DNA of 64,000 bases from Mycobacterium sp. 1164985.4 (GTDB lineage: Bacteria > Actinomycetota > Actinomycetes > Mycobacteriales > Mycobacteriaceae): contig NZ_LZMD01000061.1 in NCBI RefSeq assembly GCF_001668575.1, positions 119,403 to 183,402 of the forward strand, given 5' to 3'. Below the pieces are notes generated by a model. That model was not told the origin of the DNA and made no database searches. It was given only the letters and a program-made list of their open reading frames with translations. Below, piece by piece: positions 26,182 to 35,261 of the stretch. Position 1 is the stretch's first letter, and every line of letters begins with the position of its first letter. Position numbers and translations under genes: made by a program.

Positions 26182-27593
26182 GTAACGCGGTTGTGGTGGG
26201 CGGTGGGCCCAATGGGCTCGCTGCCGCCGTTGCCCTGGCAAGGGCGGGCGTGCAGGTAACAGTGCTGGAAGCTGCCTGCGAGGTCGGCGGCGGGGCACGC
26301 TCCAGCGAGGCCATCCTGCCCGGCTTGTTGCACGACCACTGCTCGGCGATTCACCCGATGGCCGCCGGCTCAGCGTTTTTCAGCGGGCTCGGACTGGACC
26401 GTTACGGTCTGCAATGGCGCTGGCCCGAGATCGACTGCGCGCATCCGCTCGACAACGGTGACGCCGGCGTGCTGCGCCGGTCGGTCGATGCGACGGCCGA
26501 TGGACTCGGCGCCGACGGCAGGGTGTGGAAGCGCGTGTTCGGCGGCCCCTCGGCCAGGTTCGACCTGCTGTCGCAAGACATCATGGGCCCACTGCTACGG
26601 ATGCCCCGTCATCCGTTGATGTTGGCCCGGTTCGGAGCCCCGACCGTACTTCCCGCAGCCACGTTCGCACACACTTTCCGCACCCCGGAGGCCCGGGCGC
26701 TGTGGGGCGGCATTGCGGCACACGCGTTTCGGCCCCTGCACTACCCGATGACCTCGGCGATCGGAATCGGCATCATCACGGCGGGCCACCGCCACGGCTG
26801 GCCCGTCGCCGCGGGCGGTTCGCAGTCGATCACCAACGCGCTGGTGTCGCTGCTCGGCGATCTTGGCGCCAAGATCGAAACCGGGGTGCGGATCGACTCG
26901 GCCTCGCAGGTCCCGCACGCCGACATCACGATGTTCGACCTCGCCCCGAGCGCCGTCGCCAAGATTCTCGGAGATCGCCTACCGTCGCGGGTGGGGCGCG
27001 CATTTCGCCGCTACCGGTACGGGCCGGGTGCCTTCAAAGTCGACTTCGCGGTGGAGGGTGGCGTTCCGTGGCGCAACCCCGACGCTCATCGGGCCGGAAC
27101 GGTTCATCTCGGCGGCAGCTTCGCCGAGATCGCCGCGACCGAACGTGACATCCATGCGGGACGGATGCCGGAGCGCCCGTTCGTGCTCGTCGGCCAGCAA
27201 TACCTCGCCGACTCCGGCCGCTCCGTCGGCAACATCCATCCAGTGTGGACGTACGCCCATGTGCCACATGGCTACACGGGTGATGCCACCGAGGCGATCA
27301 TTGCCCAGATCGAGCGTTTTGCGCCCGGGTTCAGGGACCGGATCGTCGGGCGGACCGTCCGCTCGACCACCGAGATGGCCGCCTACAACGCCAACTACGT
27401 CGGTGGCGACATCCTCACCGGGGCCAAGGACATCCGTCAACTGGCGTTCGGGCCCAGGGCCGCACTCAACCCCTACCGGATCGGCATACCCGGCATGTAC
27501 ATCTGCTCGGCCGCGACTCCGCCGGGACCCGGCGCGCATGGAATGTGTGGGGCGAACGCCGCAAAGCTTGCACTGAAGTACCTGGGCGCGTGA
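26178..27593 (+). CDS. Phytoene-desaturase-like FAD oxidoreductase
   Basis: 471 residues. N-terminal FAD site AVVVGGGPNGLAAAVALARAG followed by the GG-doublet region VGGGARSSEA, and a C-terminal FAD-closing segment IPGMYICSAATPPGPGAHGM. This fits the CrtI/FAD amine-oxidase-like superfamily. A desaturase or oxidase on a hydrophobic substrate is likely. No other carotenoid gene is near, so it is not necessarily a carotenoid enzyme. Last gene of the operon. Confidence 0.83.
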   Translation: MSNAVVVGGGPNGLAAAVALARAGVQVTVLEAACEVGGGARSSEAILPGLLHDHCSAIHPMAAGSAFFSGLGLDRYGLQWRWPEIDCAHPLDNGDAGVLRRSVDATADGLGADGRVWKRVFGGPSARFDLLSQDIMGPLLRMPRHPLMLARFGAPTVLPAATFAHTFRTPEARALWGGIAAHAFRPLHYPMTSAIGIGIITAGHRHGWPVAAGGSQSITNALVSLLGDLGAKIETGVRIDSASQVPHADITMFDLAPSAVAKILGDRLPSRVGRAFRRYRYGPGAFKVDFAVEGGVPWRNPDAHRAGTVHLGGSFAEIAATERDIHAGRMPERPFVLVGQQYLADSGRSVGNIHPVWTYAHVPHGYTGDATEAIIAQIERFAPGFRDRIVGRTVRSTTEMAAYNANYVGGDILTGAKDIRQLAFGPRAALNPYRIGIPGMYICSAATPPGPGAHGMCGANAAKLALKYLGA

Positions 27594-27999
27594 CGCATCG
27601 TCGACGACCTCGCTTGGGACGATGTTCGACGGAGAATGCGGTAGGGCCGCGGCTGGCCAACACGTCCAGGCTGGCCCCGTATGCCACGGCGGGCGGACAT
27701 GTCAGCGCCGAAGACGTCAAACGTGCCCGCCAACACGAGTACGCACGCAACCCGCGGGTCCTCGGCGGGACGCCAACCGATCCCGTAGCTGCTCTCGAGT
27801 TCTTGCGCCCCCTTGGCCGGCCTGTCTTCAGATCGCGTGACCAGCAGCCGATCGTGGCCATGTCGTGCGAACACCGTTGGCAGGGGCCCGCCCGACGCCG
27901 GTGGACGCTCCGGTGGTGACGGTGTTCGACATTTTTTAGTTCACTGCTGCTGCTGCGGTCCAAAGGAAGCCGCGGAAGGCTCGTGAACATGGCGGGTCG
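27594..27999. other. Intergenic stretch, no recognised gene
   Basis: About 400 bases between the ends of the flavoprotein gene (plus) and the SDR gene (minus). Open frames exist on both strands, but none has a credible start or a recognisable fold. No strong terminator was seen. Confidence 0.5.
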
Positions 28000-28803
28000 T
28001 CAGAACAAGCTGGCAGTCATTCCGCCGTCGACGACAAACCCTCCGCCGGTGCAGAACTGCGACCGGTCGCTGGCGAGGAACAAGGCCAGCCCGGCGACAT
28101 CGTCGACGCTGACATAACCTCCCTGCGTTGCGCTGATGACGGTGTCGAAGTCAATACCCAACGCCGCGTTGTATTTCTCGCGGTTCGCGGTGATCAGCTC
28201 CGTCTCGGCGAATCCGGGCAGGATCGCATTGACCCTGATCCCTGCCGGTCGCAGTTCAAGCGCGGCGGTCTTGGTCAAGCTCACCACACCGGCCTTAGCT
28301 GCGGCGTAATGCGCAGCCAGCGGGATTCCAGCCAGGGCTGTCACCGATGCCATCGTGATGATGGATCCGGCCGTCTGCGACGCGATCATCGACCGTGCAG
28401 CGGTTCGCATCGTGAGGAAAACCCCGTCGAGATTTATCGACAGCATGGTGCGCCAGGTGGCGAAGGGCATCTCCACGATCGGCAGAACCCCGGCGATTCC
28501 TGCGTTCGCAACGACAATGTCGACCTTGGCGTAGCGATCTGCCGTGTGCTCGAAGAGTTCGGCGACGCTGCGTTCATTGCTCACATCGCATTGCACCGCA
28601 ACGGCCTTCGGCAGGGTAGCCGCAGCGGACGCCGCAGCGGATGCGTCGATGTCGGAGATGACCACGGTGGCGCCCTGAGCGGCGTAAGCCCGCGCGGCAG
28701 CGAAACCGATGCCGCGGGCGGCGCCGGTGACGACGGCGACCTTGCCGACGAGGGAACCATCCGCAGTCCCAGAAGCGCTTCCAGCAAACGTAGTGTGTGA
28801 CAT
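28000..28803 (-). CDS. Short-chain dehydrogenase/reductase (SDR)
   Basis: 267 residues. TGAARGIG glycine motif, NAG motif (VVANAGIAG), catalytic Ser and YAAAKAG, and C-terminal DGG. NAD(P)-dependent oxidoreductase, substrate unknown. Nine bases after the stop of the next SDR gene, so one operon. The two SDRs share the C-terminal pattern DGG-MT/LTA-x-LF. Confidence 0.87.
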   Translation of the reverse strand: MSHTTFAGSASGTADGSLVGKVAVVTGAARGIGFAAARAYAAQGATVVISDIDASAAASAAATLPKAVAVQCDVSNERSVAELFEHTADRYAKVDIVVANAGIAGVLPIVEMPFATWRTMLSINLDGVFLTMRTAARSMIASQTAGSIITMASVTALAGIPLAAHYAAAKAGVVSLTKTAALELRPAGIRVNAILPGFAETELITANREKYNAALGIDFDTVISATQGGYVSVDDVAGLALFLASDRSQFCTGGGFVVDGGMTASLF

Positions 28804-28812
28804 GCGTTCTCC

Positions 28813-29574
28813 TTAGAAAAGGTTCGCGGTGAGGCCACCGTCGATCAGATAGTGGGCGCCGTTGACGAAGCGGGCGTCGTCGGAGGCGAGGAAGGCAACG
28901 GTCTCGGCGATCTCGTCTGGCGCGCCGAAGCGGCCCTGCTTGAGCGCAACGAGGTCATCGAACGGGATCGGTGCGATCGCCTCGAGCGGTGCTGCCAAGC
29001 GGTCGGCCATTTCGGTTCGAATAAGGCCCGGGCAGACGGCATTTACGCGGATACCGGCCTGACGCAGTTCAATGGCGGCCGATTCGGTGAAGCGGATCAG
29101 CGCTCCCTTTGACGCGCTATAGGCGCTGACCAATGGGCCACCCGCCGTGCCGGCGACAGACGACACGACCACGATCGCGCCATTACCGGCCGACGTAAGC
29201 GCCGGCAGCGCCGCCTTGGTGAACCGAAAGGTGCCTGTCACATTGACATCGAGCACCCGACTGAACTCTTCGCTTGTGAGTTCGGTTATGGGCTTGGCGA
29301 TTTCAATCCCGGCGTTGTTGACCAACAGGTCCAGCCCGCCGAACGCTTCAACGGCGCGTGCCACCACGAGATCGACGTCGGTGTCCGACCGCACATCGCA
29401 GCCCACGCCGATAGTTCCGTTGCCAAGCTGACGTGCCGCACTGTTCGCTGCTTCGGCGTCGAGGTCTGCGACGGCAACTTTGGCACCGCCTGCCACGAGC
29501 CGCCTGGCGATGGCGAAACCAATCCCGCGGGCCGATCCCGACACGATTGCGCGTCGGCCAAACAGATCACCCAT
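28813..29574 (-). CDS. Short-chain dehydrogenase/reductase (SDR)
   Basis: 253 residues from the ATG at 29574, chosen over an ATG 42 bases upstream because GGAGGAG sits about 7 bases before it. Motifs: SGSARGIGF, NNAGIEIAKP, Ser and YSASKGA, and LIDGGLTANLF at the end. First of the SDR pair. A recent or ancient paralogue of its neighbour; identity looks moderate. Substrate unknown. Confidence 0.87.
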   Translation of the reverse strand: MGDLFGRRAIVSGSARGIGFAIARRLVAGGAKVAVADLDAEAANSAARQLGNGTIGVGCDVRSDTDVDLVVARAVEAFGGLDLLVNNAGIEIAKPITELTSEEFSRVLDVNVTGTFRFTKAALPALTSAGNGAIVVVSSVAGTAGGPLVSAYSASKGALIRFTESAAIELRQAGIRVNAVCPGLIRTEMADRLAAPLEAIAPIPFDDLVALKQGRFGAPDEIAETVAFLASDDARFVNGAHYLIDGGLTANLF

Positions 29575-29737
29575 CCGATGCTCCTCCAAGACGTTCCCTG
29601 ATAAAGCTTGTGACATCCAAGGTGGCAGGAAGGTAGGTCAAAGGCTTCGTCTCGCCGCGACGGCGACCACAGAGTTGGTTGTTGGCTGGAGACAATGGCT
29701 GTAGTGCCGCTTCGCGCCTCCGGCGCTTGGCGCAGAT

Positions 29738-29765
29738 GGCCACGTCCCCCTAAGGACACCAGGTC
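29738..29765. repeat. 28-bp shared intergenic motif, copy 2
   Basis: Matches 21238-21265 at 24 of 28 positions. GTCCCCCTAAGGAC at its centre can form a small hairpin. It ends 11 bases from the stop of the metallopeptidase gene. A separate GCGCC-TCC-GGCGC hairpin lies at 29714-29726. Confidence 0.6.
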
Positions 29766-29776
29766 GGTCGGCCTTC

Positions 29777-31210
29777 TCAGGCGAAGCGTTTCAGGCAGGA
29801 GTCCTGATCCCCCAGCACGCCGGCGCGGAACGCGTCGATGCGCGCGAACCCCGCGGGTGCCGACTGCCCGTTGACGTCGCTGGCGGCCATGCCGTTGGTG
29901 AGCAGACCGCTCACGGCTTCGTCGAGGTCGCCGGCGGTCAACGCGACGGTGTTGCCGTCCGGTGTGTTCACTTGCTGGCTGAGTTTTCGCGTCGCGACGC
30001 CGGTAAGGCAGGCCGTTCGCAGACCCGTCTCCGCGGTGTCCAGCGAAAGCCCAAATGCTTTCTGCAGAGCCAACATATAGCGCGAGATCAGTACCGAATA
30101 GGCGGTGTTGTCGCCCGTCAGCCCCGTCGGGCCTTCGGCGGCGGCGCCGAGTTTCTTCAGCCCGGCCAGGTCGACCGCGACGGTGTTGGTCGCCGGGCAG
30201 AACGAGACGGGCGGTGTGGGCCGGGCATCGGCGCATCGTTTCGCGGCAGCCGCATCGAATACGAGCCGCGGCGGGTCGGCGGGTTCGAACAGCAGGTTCA
30301 TCGCGGCGATGACCGACCGCACGGAGCCTTGTGACACCGGCCAGTTCCCCGTCTCCCCTCGCTGCAGGGCGACCGGCAGGTCACCGCGCCGCTGGATGAC
30401 CTCCTCCTTGTCGATACCCGTACACGTCTCGGGCCCGTCGGCGAATCCGAACTGGAACGCCGAGACCCGCTCGAACGCCGATCCGTGTTCGCCGCCGCCC
30501 GAGGACGCCCCGTTGCGGTCGAACAGTGGATCGCGGAAGGAGATGACGCTGGCGAGGAGGGCGTTGAGCCCGTCGCCGGTGGACAGTGTGAAACGTCGCG
30601 AATTACCTTCCGCCACCCACCGCATATAGGCCCCCGCGAAGCAGTCGGCCTGCTGCTCGGCCACCAATGTCGGCGTGCTCGGCTGGTTCAGCTCAGCCTG
30701 GTACTGCACGGAGTGGCCGTACTCGTGTGCCAGCACCATGGTCACTGCCATCTCTCCGTAGGTCTTCCGCAGCGACGGCAGCAGGACACCGCGGTCCCAG
30801 CCGATCGAGCTGTCGGGCGGACAGAACGCGGCGTTGATCAATCCCGCAGTGGTCTCACCGCAGAACAACGTGGACCTGTCGCGCCGGTTGGCGTCCCAGG
30901 ACAACAGCTTGCGGACGGGCGTGAACTCCCCTGTGAGCGCGCGACTGAATGCGCCTTTCCAGTAATCCTCGACGTCGCTGACGGATTGCGCCGCGAGGAT
31001 GTCGATGGGCCCCCCGTCGGTGTTTGTCACCTTCCGTGACGGTCCCGGCGCCCCCTCCCTCAACCCCGAGGGTCCGTCCGCGACGCGCATCCCCGCGACC
31101 GCCAACGGGTCGGCCGACTCCTGAGTCGCCGTGCCGCCGCAGGCCGCCAGCATGACCGCCGCGGCGATGGCCGCAGCGCTCTTGACCACAGTGTGAAGGC
31201 GGTGATGCAC
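29777..31210 (-). CDS. Neutral zinc metallopeptidase, lipoprotein (YpfJ-like)
   Basis: 477 residues. N-terminal signal peptide with lipobox LAAC (Cys24), so a lipid-anchored exported protein. The zinc site HEYGH lies at residues 162-166, with QQADCFAGAYMRW about 30 residues later supplying further zinc-binding/acidic residues. This fits the YpfJ/neutral zinc metallopeptidase family. The substrate is unknown; cell-envelope proteins are likely. Monocistronic, separated by 98 bases from the nitrate reductase. Confidence 0.85.
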   Translation of the reverse strand: MHHRLHTVVKSAAAIAAAVMLAACGGTATQESADPLAVAGMRVADGPSGLREGAPGPSRKVTNTDGGPIDILAAQSVSDVEDYWKGAFSRALTGEFTPVRKLLSWDANRRDRSTLFCGETTAGLINAAFCPPDSSIGWDRGVLLPSLRKTYGEMAVTMVLAHEYGHSVQYQAELNQPSTPTLVAEQQADCFAGAYMRWVAEGNSRRFTLSTGDGLNALLASVISFRDPLFDRNGASSGGGEHGSAFERVSAFQFGFADGPETCTGIDKEEVIQRRGDLPVALQRGETGNWPVSQGSVRSVIAAMNLLFEPADPPRLVFDAAAAKRCADARPTPPVSFCPATNTVAVDLAGLKKLGAAAEGPTGLTGDNTAYSVLISRYMLALQKAFGLSLDTAETGLRTACLTGVATRKLSQQVNTPDGNTVALTAGDLDEAVSGLLTNGMAASDVNGQSAPAGFARIDAFRAGVLGDQDSCLKRFA

Positions 31211-31308
31211 GACAAGCCATTATCCACGCCGCGATCGTCGCCCGCCGGACATCGCCTATATGGCTGAAACCAATTCAGAGTCAACGCGGTGCCGGCACTC
31301 GGCGCGTC

Positions 31309-34300
31309 TCAATACACGTCGCGCACATAGCGTTTCGTTGCGACCAGTTCACGTTTGTAGTCGTGGGCCTGCTCGTGCGACATTCCGCCGTGCCGCTCGA
31401 TGATCGTGGTCAATGCGGCGTCGACGTCTTTGGCCATGCGGGTGGCGTCGCCGCAGACGTAGAAGTGCGCGCCGTCGTCGAGCCATCGCCACACCTCGGC
31501 ACCTTGTTCGAGCATCCGGTGCTGAACGTAGACCCGTGAGGCCTGGTCGCGGGAGAACGCGAGATCGAGCCGGTGCAGCAACCCGTCGCGGGCCATGTCC
31601 TCGAAATCCTCTCGGTAGTAGTAGTTCTGGTCGCGGTGCTGCTCACCGAAGAACAGCCAGTTGCGACCGCGGTGCCCGAGCGCCCGCCGCTCCTGCAGGA
31701 AGCCGCGGAACGGCGCGACGCCCGTGCCCGGGCCGACCATGATCATCGGAGTCGTGCCGTCGTCCGGTGGCCGGAAGTGTGGCGAGCGTTGCAAGAAAAC
31801 CGGCGCCGACGAGGCCCGGTCGGCGAGGAAGGTCGAGCAGACGCCGCCGCGCCGGCCGCCGTGGACACCGCGGTAGCGCACCACCGACACCGTCAACTGC
31901 ACTTCGTGCGGGCTGACCAGCGGGCTCGACGAGATCGAGTAGCTGCGCGGGGTCAACCGCACCAGCACTTCCCGCCACTCGTCGGGATCGGCGTGGACGA
32001 CGAACTCCTGGACGAGGTCGAGGCCGTTGCGCCCGGCCAGCCACTTGTCCAGTTTCGCCTTCGGCGCCCGCAGCGCCTTGGCGTGTCGACTGTGCTCGGC
32101 GATGAAGCGCACCAGGTCGGGCGTGACCCGGCAGAAGTCGTAGTGCGAGACGAGCGCGTCGCGCAACGACATTTCGGTGCCGTCGATCTCGACGGTGTGC
32201 TGACTCGGCATCCCGGTGGCCGCCAGCCACGTGTCGACCATCGCGGGGTCGTTGGTGGCGCACACGCCCAGCGAGTCGCCGGCAGCGTAGCTGACGTCGT
32301 GTTCGGAGATGTCGAAGCCGAACTGTCGCACCTCTTTTCGTGACGCGGGCCCGGTCAGCACCACGTTCCGCGACAGCGGCACGACGAGCGGACGGGCGCG
32401 GGTGAACGGCTGCGCGACGGTGGCCGGCCGCACCAATGTTGAGACGCTTCCGGTCGGCGGCGTGGTGTCGATGCCCGGATTCAGCAGCGCGGTGACGTCG
32501 TCTGCCCACCGCCGCATGCGCTCGTCGTCGTAGGCCTCGCAGTCGGCGCGCTCGAGCAGCCGCACGGCGCCGAGATCCGCCAGCCGCGCGTCGACCGCCT
32601 TGGCGTAGCCGCAGAAGTCGTCGTAGGACCGGTCGCCGATGCCCAGCACCGCGTATCGCAGACCCGTCAGCGGCGCCGCCGTCTCAGCCTGCAACCGCTT
32701 CCAGAAGCCGGCACCGTTGTCGGGCGGTCCCCCGTCGCCGAAGGTGCTCGTGACGACCAGCACGTCGCGGGCCGCGACGAGGTCGGCGGGGGTCAGGTCA
32801 TCCATGTTCACCAGGTGCGCGTTGCCGAGCCGTTCGGCCAGCCGCGTCGCGAAGTCCTCGGCATTGCCTGTCTGCGACGCCCACAGCACGAGCGGCCCGC
32901 CGTCGAGTTCCGGCCGCGCCGGTTCGTCGGACGGGCGGTGGGCCTGCCCGGCGAGCACACCGTTGATCCACTGGCGCACCTCGGTGGAAACCGGCGCCGA
33001 GTCGGGCAAGACCGGGACCTCCGACTGCGCCTCGGCCAGTCCGCTGAAAAAGCCCGACACGTACAGCGTTTCGTGCTCGGTGAGTGTCGGTGAGGCGACG
33101 GGGGTCAGCTTGACCGCGCAGACCTTGAACTCGGGCTGCAGCGAGTCGGGGTCGACGGCGTCGTTGGTCAACGCGTTGACCGTGAGGTTCTCGCCGTGGT
33201 CGTCGTTCCAGTGGAACGGCACGAAACACGTGCCCGGACGCACACGATCGGTGACGGTGGCGGACAGCACCGCGCGCCCACGCCGCGTCGTGAGCTCGAC
33301 GGACCGCCCGTCCTCGATTCCGAGCCTCAGCGCATCCTCGGGATGTACCTCGACGAACGGATCACCGGTCAGCTTGTTCAGCGATTCCACCCGGCCGGTC
33401 TTGGTCATGGTGTGCCACTGGTGTTGCAGCCGACCGGTGTTCAGGACCAACGGGTATTCGTCGTCGGGCAACTCCTTTGCGTCCATGTGCGGACGGGCAT
33501 GGAATATCGCCCGCCCCGACGGGGTCGCGAATGCCAGCCGGGGTGCGTGGCCGTGCTCGTCGACGATGTAGTCCTGGCTGACGCCGTCGTTGAGGTAGCG
33601 GATCGGATGGCGATCGGCATCGTCGTCCGGCGGGCACGGCCACTGCAACGGCGTCTGCCGCAGCCGCGTATAGCTGGCGCCGCGAAGGTCGTAGCCGGTC
33701 TTGGGGTTCCAGAATCGCCGGATCTCGTCGAAGATCTGTTCGCTGGAGGTATACGCGAAGTGCTCGCCGAACCCCAGATGGGCCGCGACCTGACAGATCA
33801 GCTGCCAGTCGGGCCGGGCCTGGCCCGGAGCAGGAACCGACTGCTGGAGCAATGTCAGATTTCGTTCGGAGTTCACCATCACCGCGTCGGCCTCCGCCCA
33901 CATCGCGGCGGGCAACACGATGTCGGCGTAGGCGTTGGTGGCCGTGGTGCGGTAGGCATCCTGAGTGATGACGAGCTCGGCCGCCTGCAATCCCTCGATC
34001 ACCATCGACCGATTCGCCACCGTGGCAACGGGATTGGTGCAGATGATCCAGCAGGCTTTGATGTCGCCGTCGGCGAGGCCTCGGAACATGTCCACCGTTC
34101 CCGGGCCGACGTCGGAGCGGATGGTGCCCGACGGCAGCCCCCATTGCCCCTCGACGAACGCGCGGTCCTCGGCCGAGGTGACCACACGCTGACCGGGCAA
34201 TCCCGGTCCCATATAGCCCATTTCGCGTCCGCCCATGGCGTTGGGCTGACCGGTCAGCGACATCGGCCCGCTGCCCGGCCGGCAGATCGCGCCGGTGGCA

Positions 34301-35256
34301 AGGTGCAGGTTGCAGATGGCGTTGGTGTTCCACGTTCCGTGAGTGCTCTGGTTGAGCCCCATCGTCCAGCAGCTCAGCCACTCCCCCGCGTCGGCGATCA
34401 TTCGCGCCGCGAGCCGGATGTCGGCCTCCGCCAGGCCGGTGAGCCCAGCGACCCGGTCCGGGGTGTAGTCGGCGAGAAACGCCGGCATCGCGTCCCAGCC
34501 CTCGGTGTAGGCGTCGATGAAATCACCGTCGATGTCGCCGTTCTCGACGAGCAGGTACAAGAGCCCGTTCAGCAGTGCCAGGTCGGTGCCGGGTTTGATC
34601 TGCAGGAAGAGGTCGGCGCGTTCGGCGGTCGTCGTGCGGCGCGGATCGACGACGATCAGCTTGGCTCCCGCCTTGAGCCGGTCGGCCATCCGCAGATACA
34701 GGATCGGGTGACAGTCGGTCATGTTGGAGCCGATGACGAAAAACAAGTCGGCGCGGTCGAAGTCGGCGTAGGAACCGGGAGGACCGTCGGCGCCCAGCGA
34801 CTGTTTGAAGCCCGTTCCGGCACTGGCCATGCAGAGCCGCGAGTTCGACTCGATGTGCACCGTGCGTAGATACCCCTTGGCCAATTTGGTTGCGAGGTAC
34901 TGCGCCTCGATCGACATCTGGCCCGACACGTAGAGCGCAACCGCGTCCGGGCCGTGCTCGTCGACGATGGCCCGCAGACGCCGGCCCGCCTCGGCGACGG
35001 CGTCGTCGACCGGTGTGGGCACCAGTTCCTCGCCGCGGCCCGACCGCAGCATCGCTGAGGTCAGGCGGCCGTCGTCCGCGCGCATCATCTCGGCGTGGGT
35101 GGCACCCTTGGTGCAGAGCCTGCCGAAGTTGGCCGGATGCAGCTTGTCCCCGGTTACCCGAGCGATGACCGGGTTGCCGGTCTCGCGGTCAGTGGCGGTG
35201 TGCACCTCGATACCGCAGCCCACGCCGCAGTACGAGCACGCCGTCCGAGTACCCAT
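31309..35256 (-). CDS. nasN: Assimilatory nitrate reductase fused to a CysJ-type reductase (NasN-like)
   Basis: 1315 residues. N-terminal [4Fe-4S] site Cys7, Cys10, Cys14 and Cys48, then the molybdopterin dinucleotide oxidoreductase domain to about residue 730. A flavodoxin-like domain follows (LWASQTGNAEDFATRLAERL), then FAD (RSYSISSSPL, GVCSTFLAD) and NADPH domains (MVGPGTGVAPFRGFLQERR, YVCGDATRMAKDV). It can draw electrons from NADPH and reduce nitrate to nitrite in one polypeptide. It matches the M. smegmatis NasN type. Starts 5 bases after the stop of the transporter gene. No nitrite reductase genes are in the window. Confidence 0.9.
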   Translation of the reverse strand: MGTRTACSYCGVGCGIEVHTATDRETGNPVIARVTGDKLHPANFGRLCTKGATHAEMMRADDGRLTSAMLRSGRGEELVPTPVDDAVAEAGRRLRAIVDEHGPDAVALYVSGQMSIEAQYLATKLAKGYLRTVHIESNSRLCMASAGTGFKQSLGADGPPGSYADFDRADLFFVIGSNMTDCHPILYLRMADRLKAGAKLIVVDPRRTTTAERADLFLQIKPGTDLALLNGLLYLLVENGDIDGDFIDAYTEGWDAMPAFLADYTPDRVAGLTGLAEADIRLAARMIADAGEWLSCWTMGLNQSTHGTWNTNAICNLHLATGAICRPGSGPMSLTGQPNAMGGREMGYMGPGLPGQRVVTSAEDRAFVEGQWGLPSGTIRSDVGPGTVDMFRGLADGDIKACWIICTNPVATVANRSMVIEGLQAAELVITQDAYRTTATNAYADIVLPAAMWAEADAVMVNSERNLTLLQQSVPAPGQARPDWQLICQVAAHLGFGEHFAYTSSEQIFDEIRRFWNPKTGYDLRGASYTRLRQTPLQWPCPPDDDADRHPIRYLNDGVSQDYIVDEHGHAPRLAFATPSGRAIFHARPHMDAKELPDDEYPLVLNTGRLQHQWHTMTKTGRVESLNKLTGDPFVEVHPEDALRLGIEDGRSVELTTRRGRAVLSATVTDRVRPGTCFVPFHWNDDHGENLTVNALTNDAVDPDSLQPEFKVCAVKLTPVASPTLTEHETLYVSGFFSGLAEAQSEVPVLPDSAPVSTEVRQWINGVLAGQAHRPSDEPARPELDGGPLVLWASQTGNAEDFATRLAERLGNAHLVNMDDLTPADLVAARDVLVVTSTFGDGGPPDNGAGFWKRLQAETAAPLTGLRYAVLGIGDRSYDDFCGYAKAVDARLADLGAVRLLERADCEAYDDERMRRWADDVTALLNPGIDTTPPTGSVSTLVRPATVAQPFTRARPLVVPLSRNVVLTGPASRKEVRQFGFDISEHDVSYAAGDSLGVCATNDPAMVDTWLAATGMPSQHTVEIDGTEMSLRDALVSHYDFCRVTPDLVRFIAEHSRHAKALRAPKAKLDKWLAGRNGLDLVQEFVVHADPDEWREVLVRLTPRSYSISSSPLVSPHEVQLTVSVVRYRGVHGGRRGGVCSTFLADRASSAPVFLQRSPHFRPPDDGTTPMIMVGPGTGVAPFRGFLQERRALGHRGRNWLFFGEQHRDQNYYYREDFEDMARDGLLHRLDLAFSRDQASRVYVQHRMLEQGAEVWRWLDDGAHFYVCGDATRMAKDVDAALTTIIERHGGMSHEQAHDYKRELVATKRYVRDVY

Positions 35257-35261
35257 CGGCG

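Noticed and set aside
27545..27919. Plus-strand open frame after the flavoprotein
   Set aside because: Starts inside the flavoprotein gene; parts look helical but no family is recognisable, so not annotated.
29286..30236. 316-residue minus-strand open frame
   Set aside because: Out-of-frame shadow across the SDR gene and the metallopeptidase; Arg-rich.
33196..34869. 557-residue plus-strand open frame
   Set aside because: Antisense to the nitrate reductase, with shadow composition.
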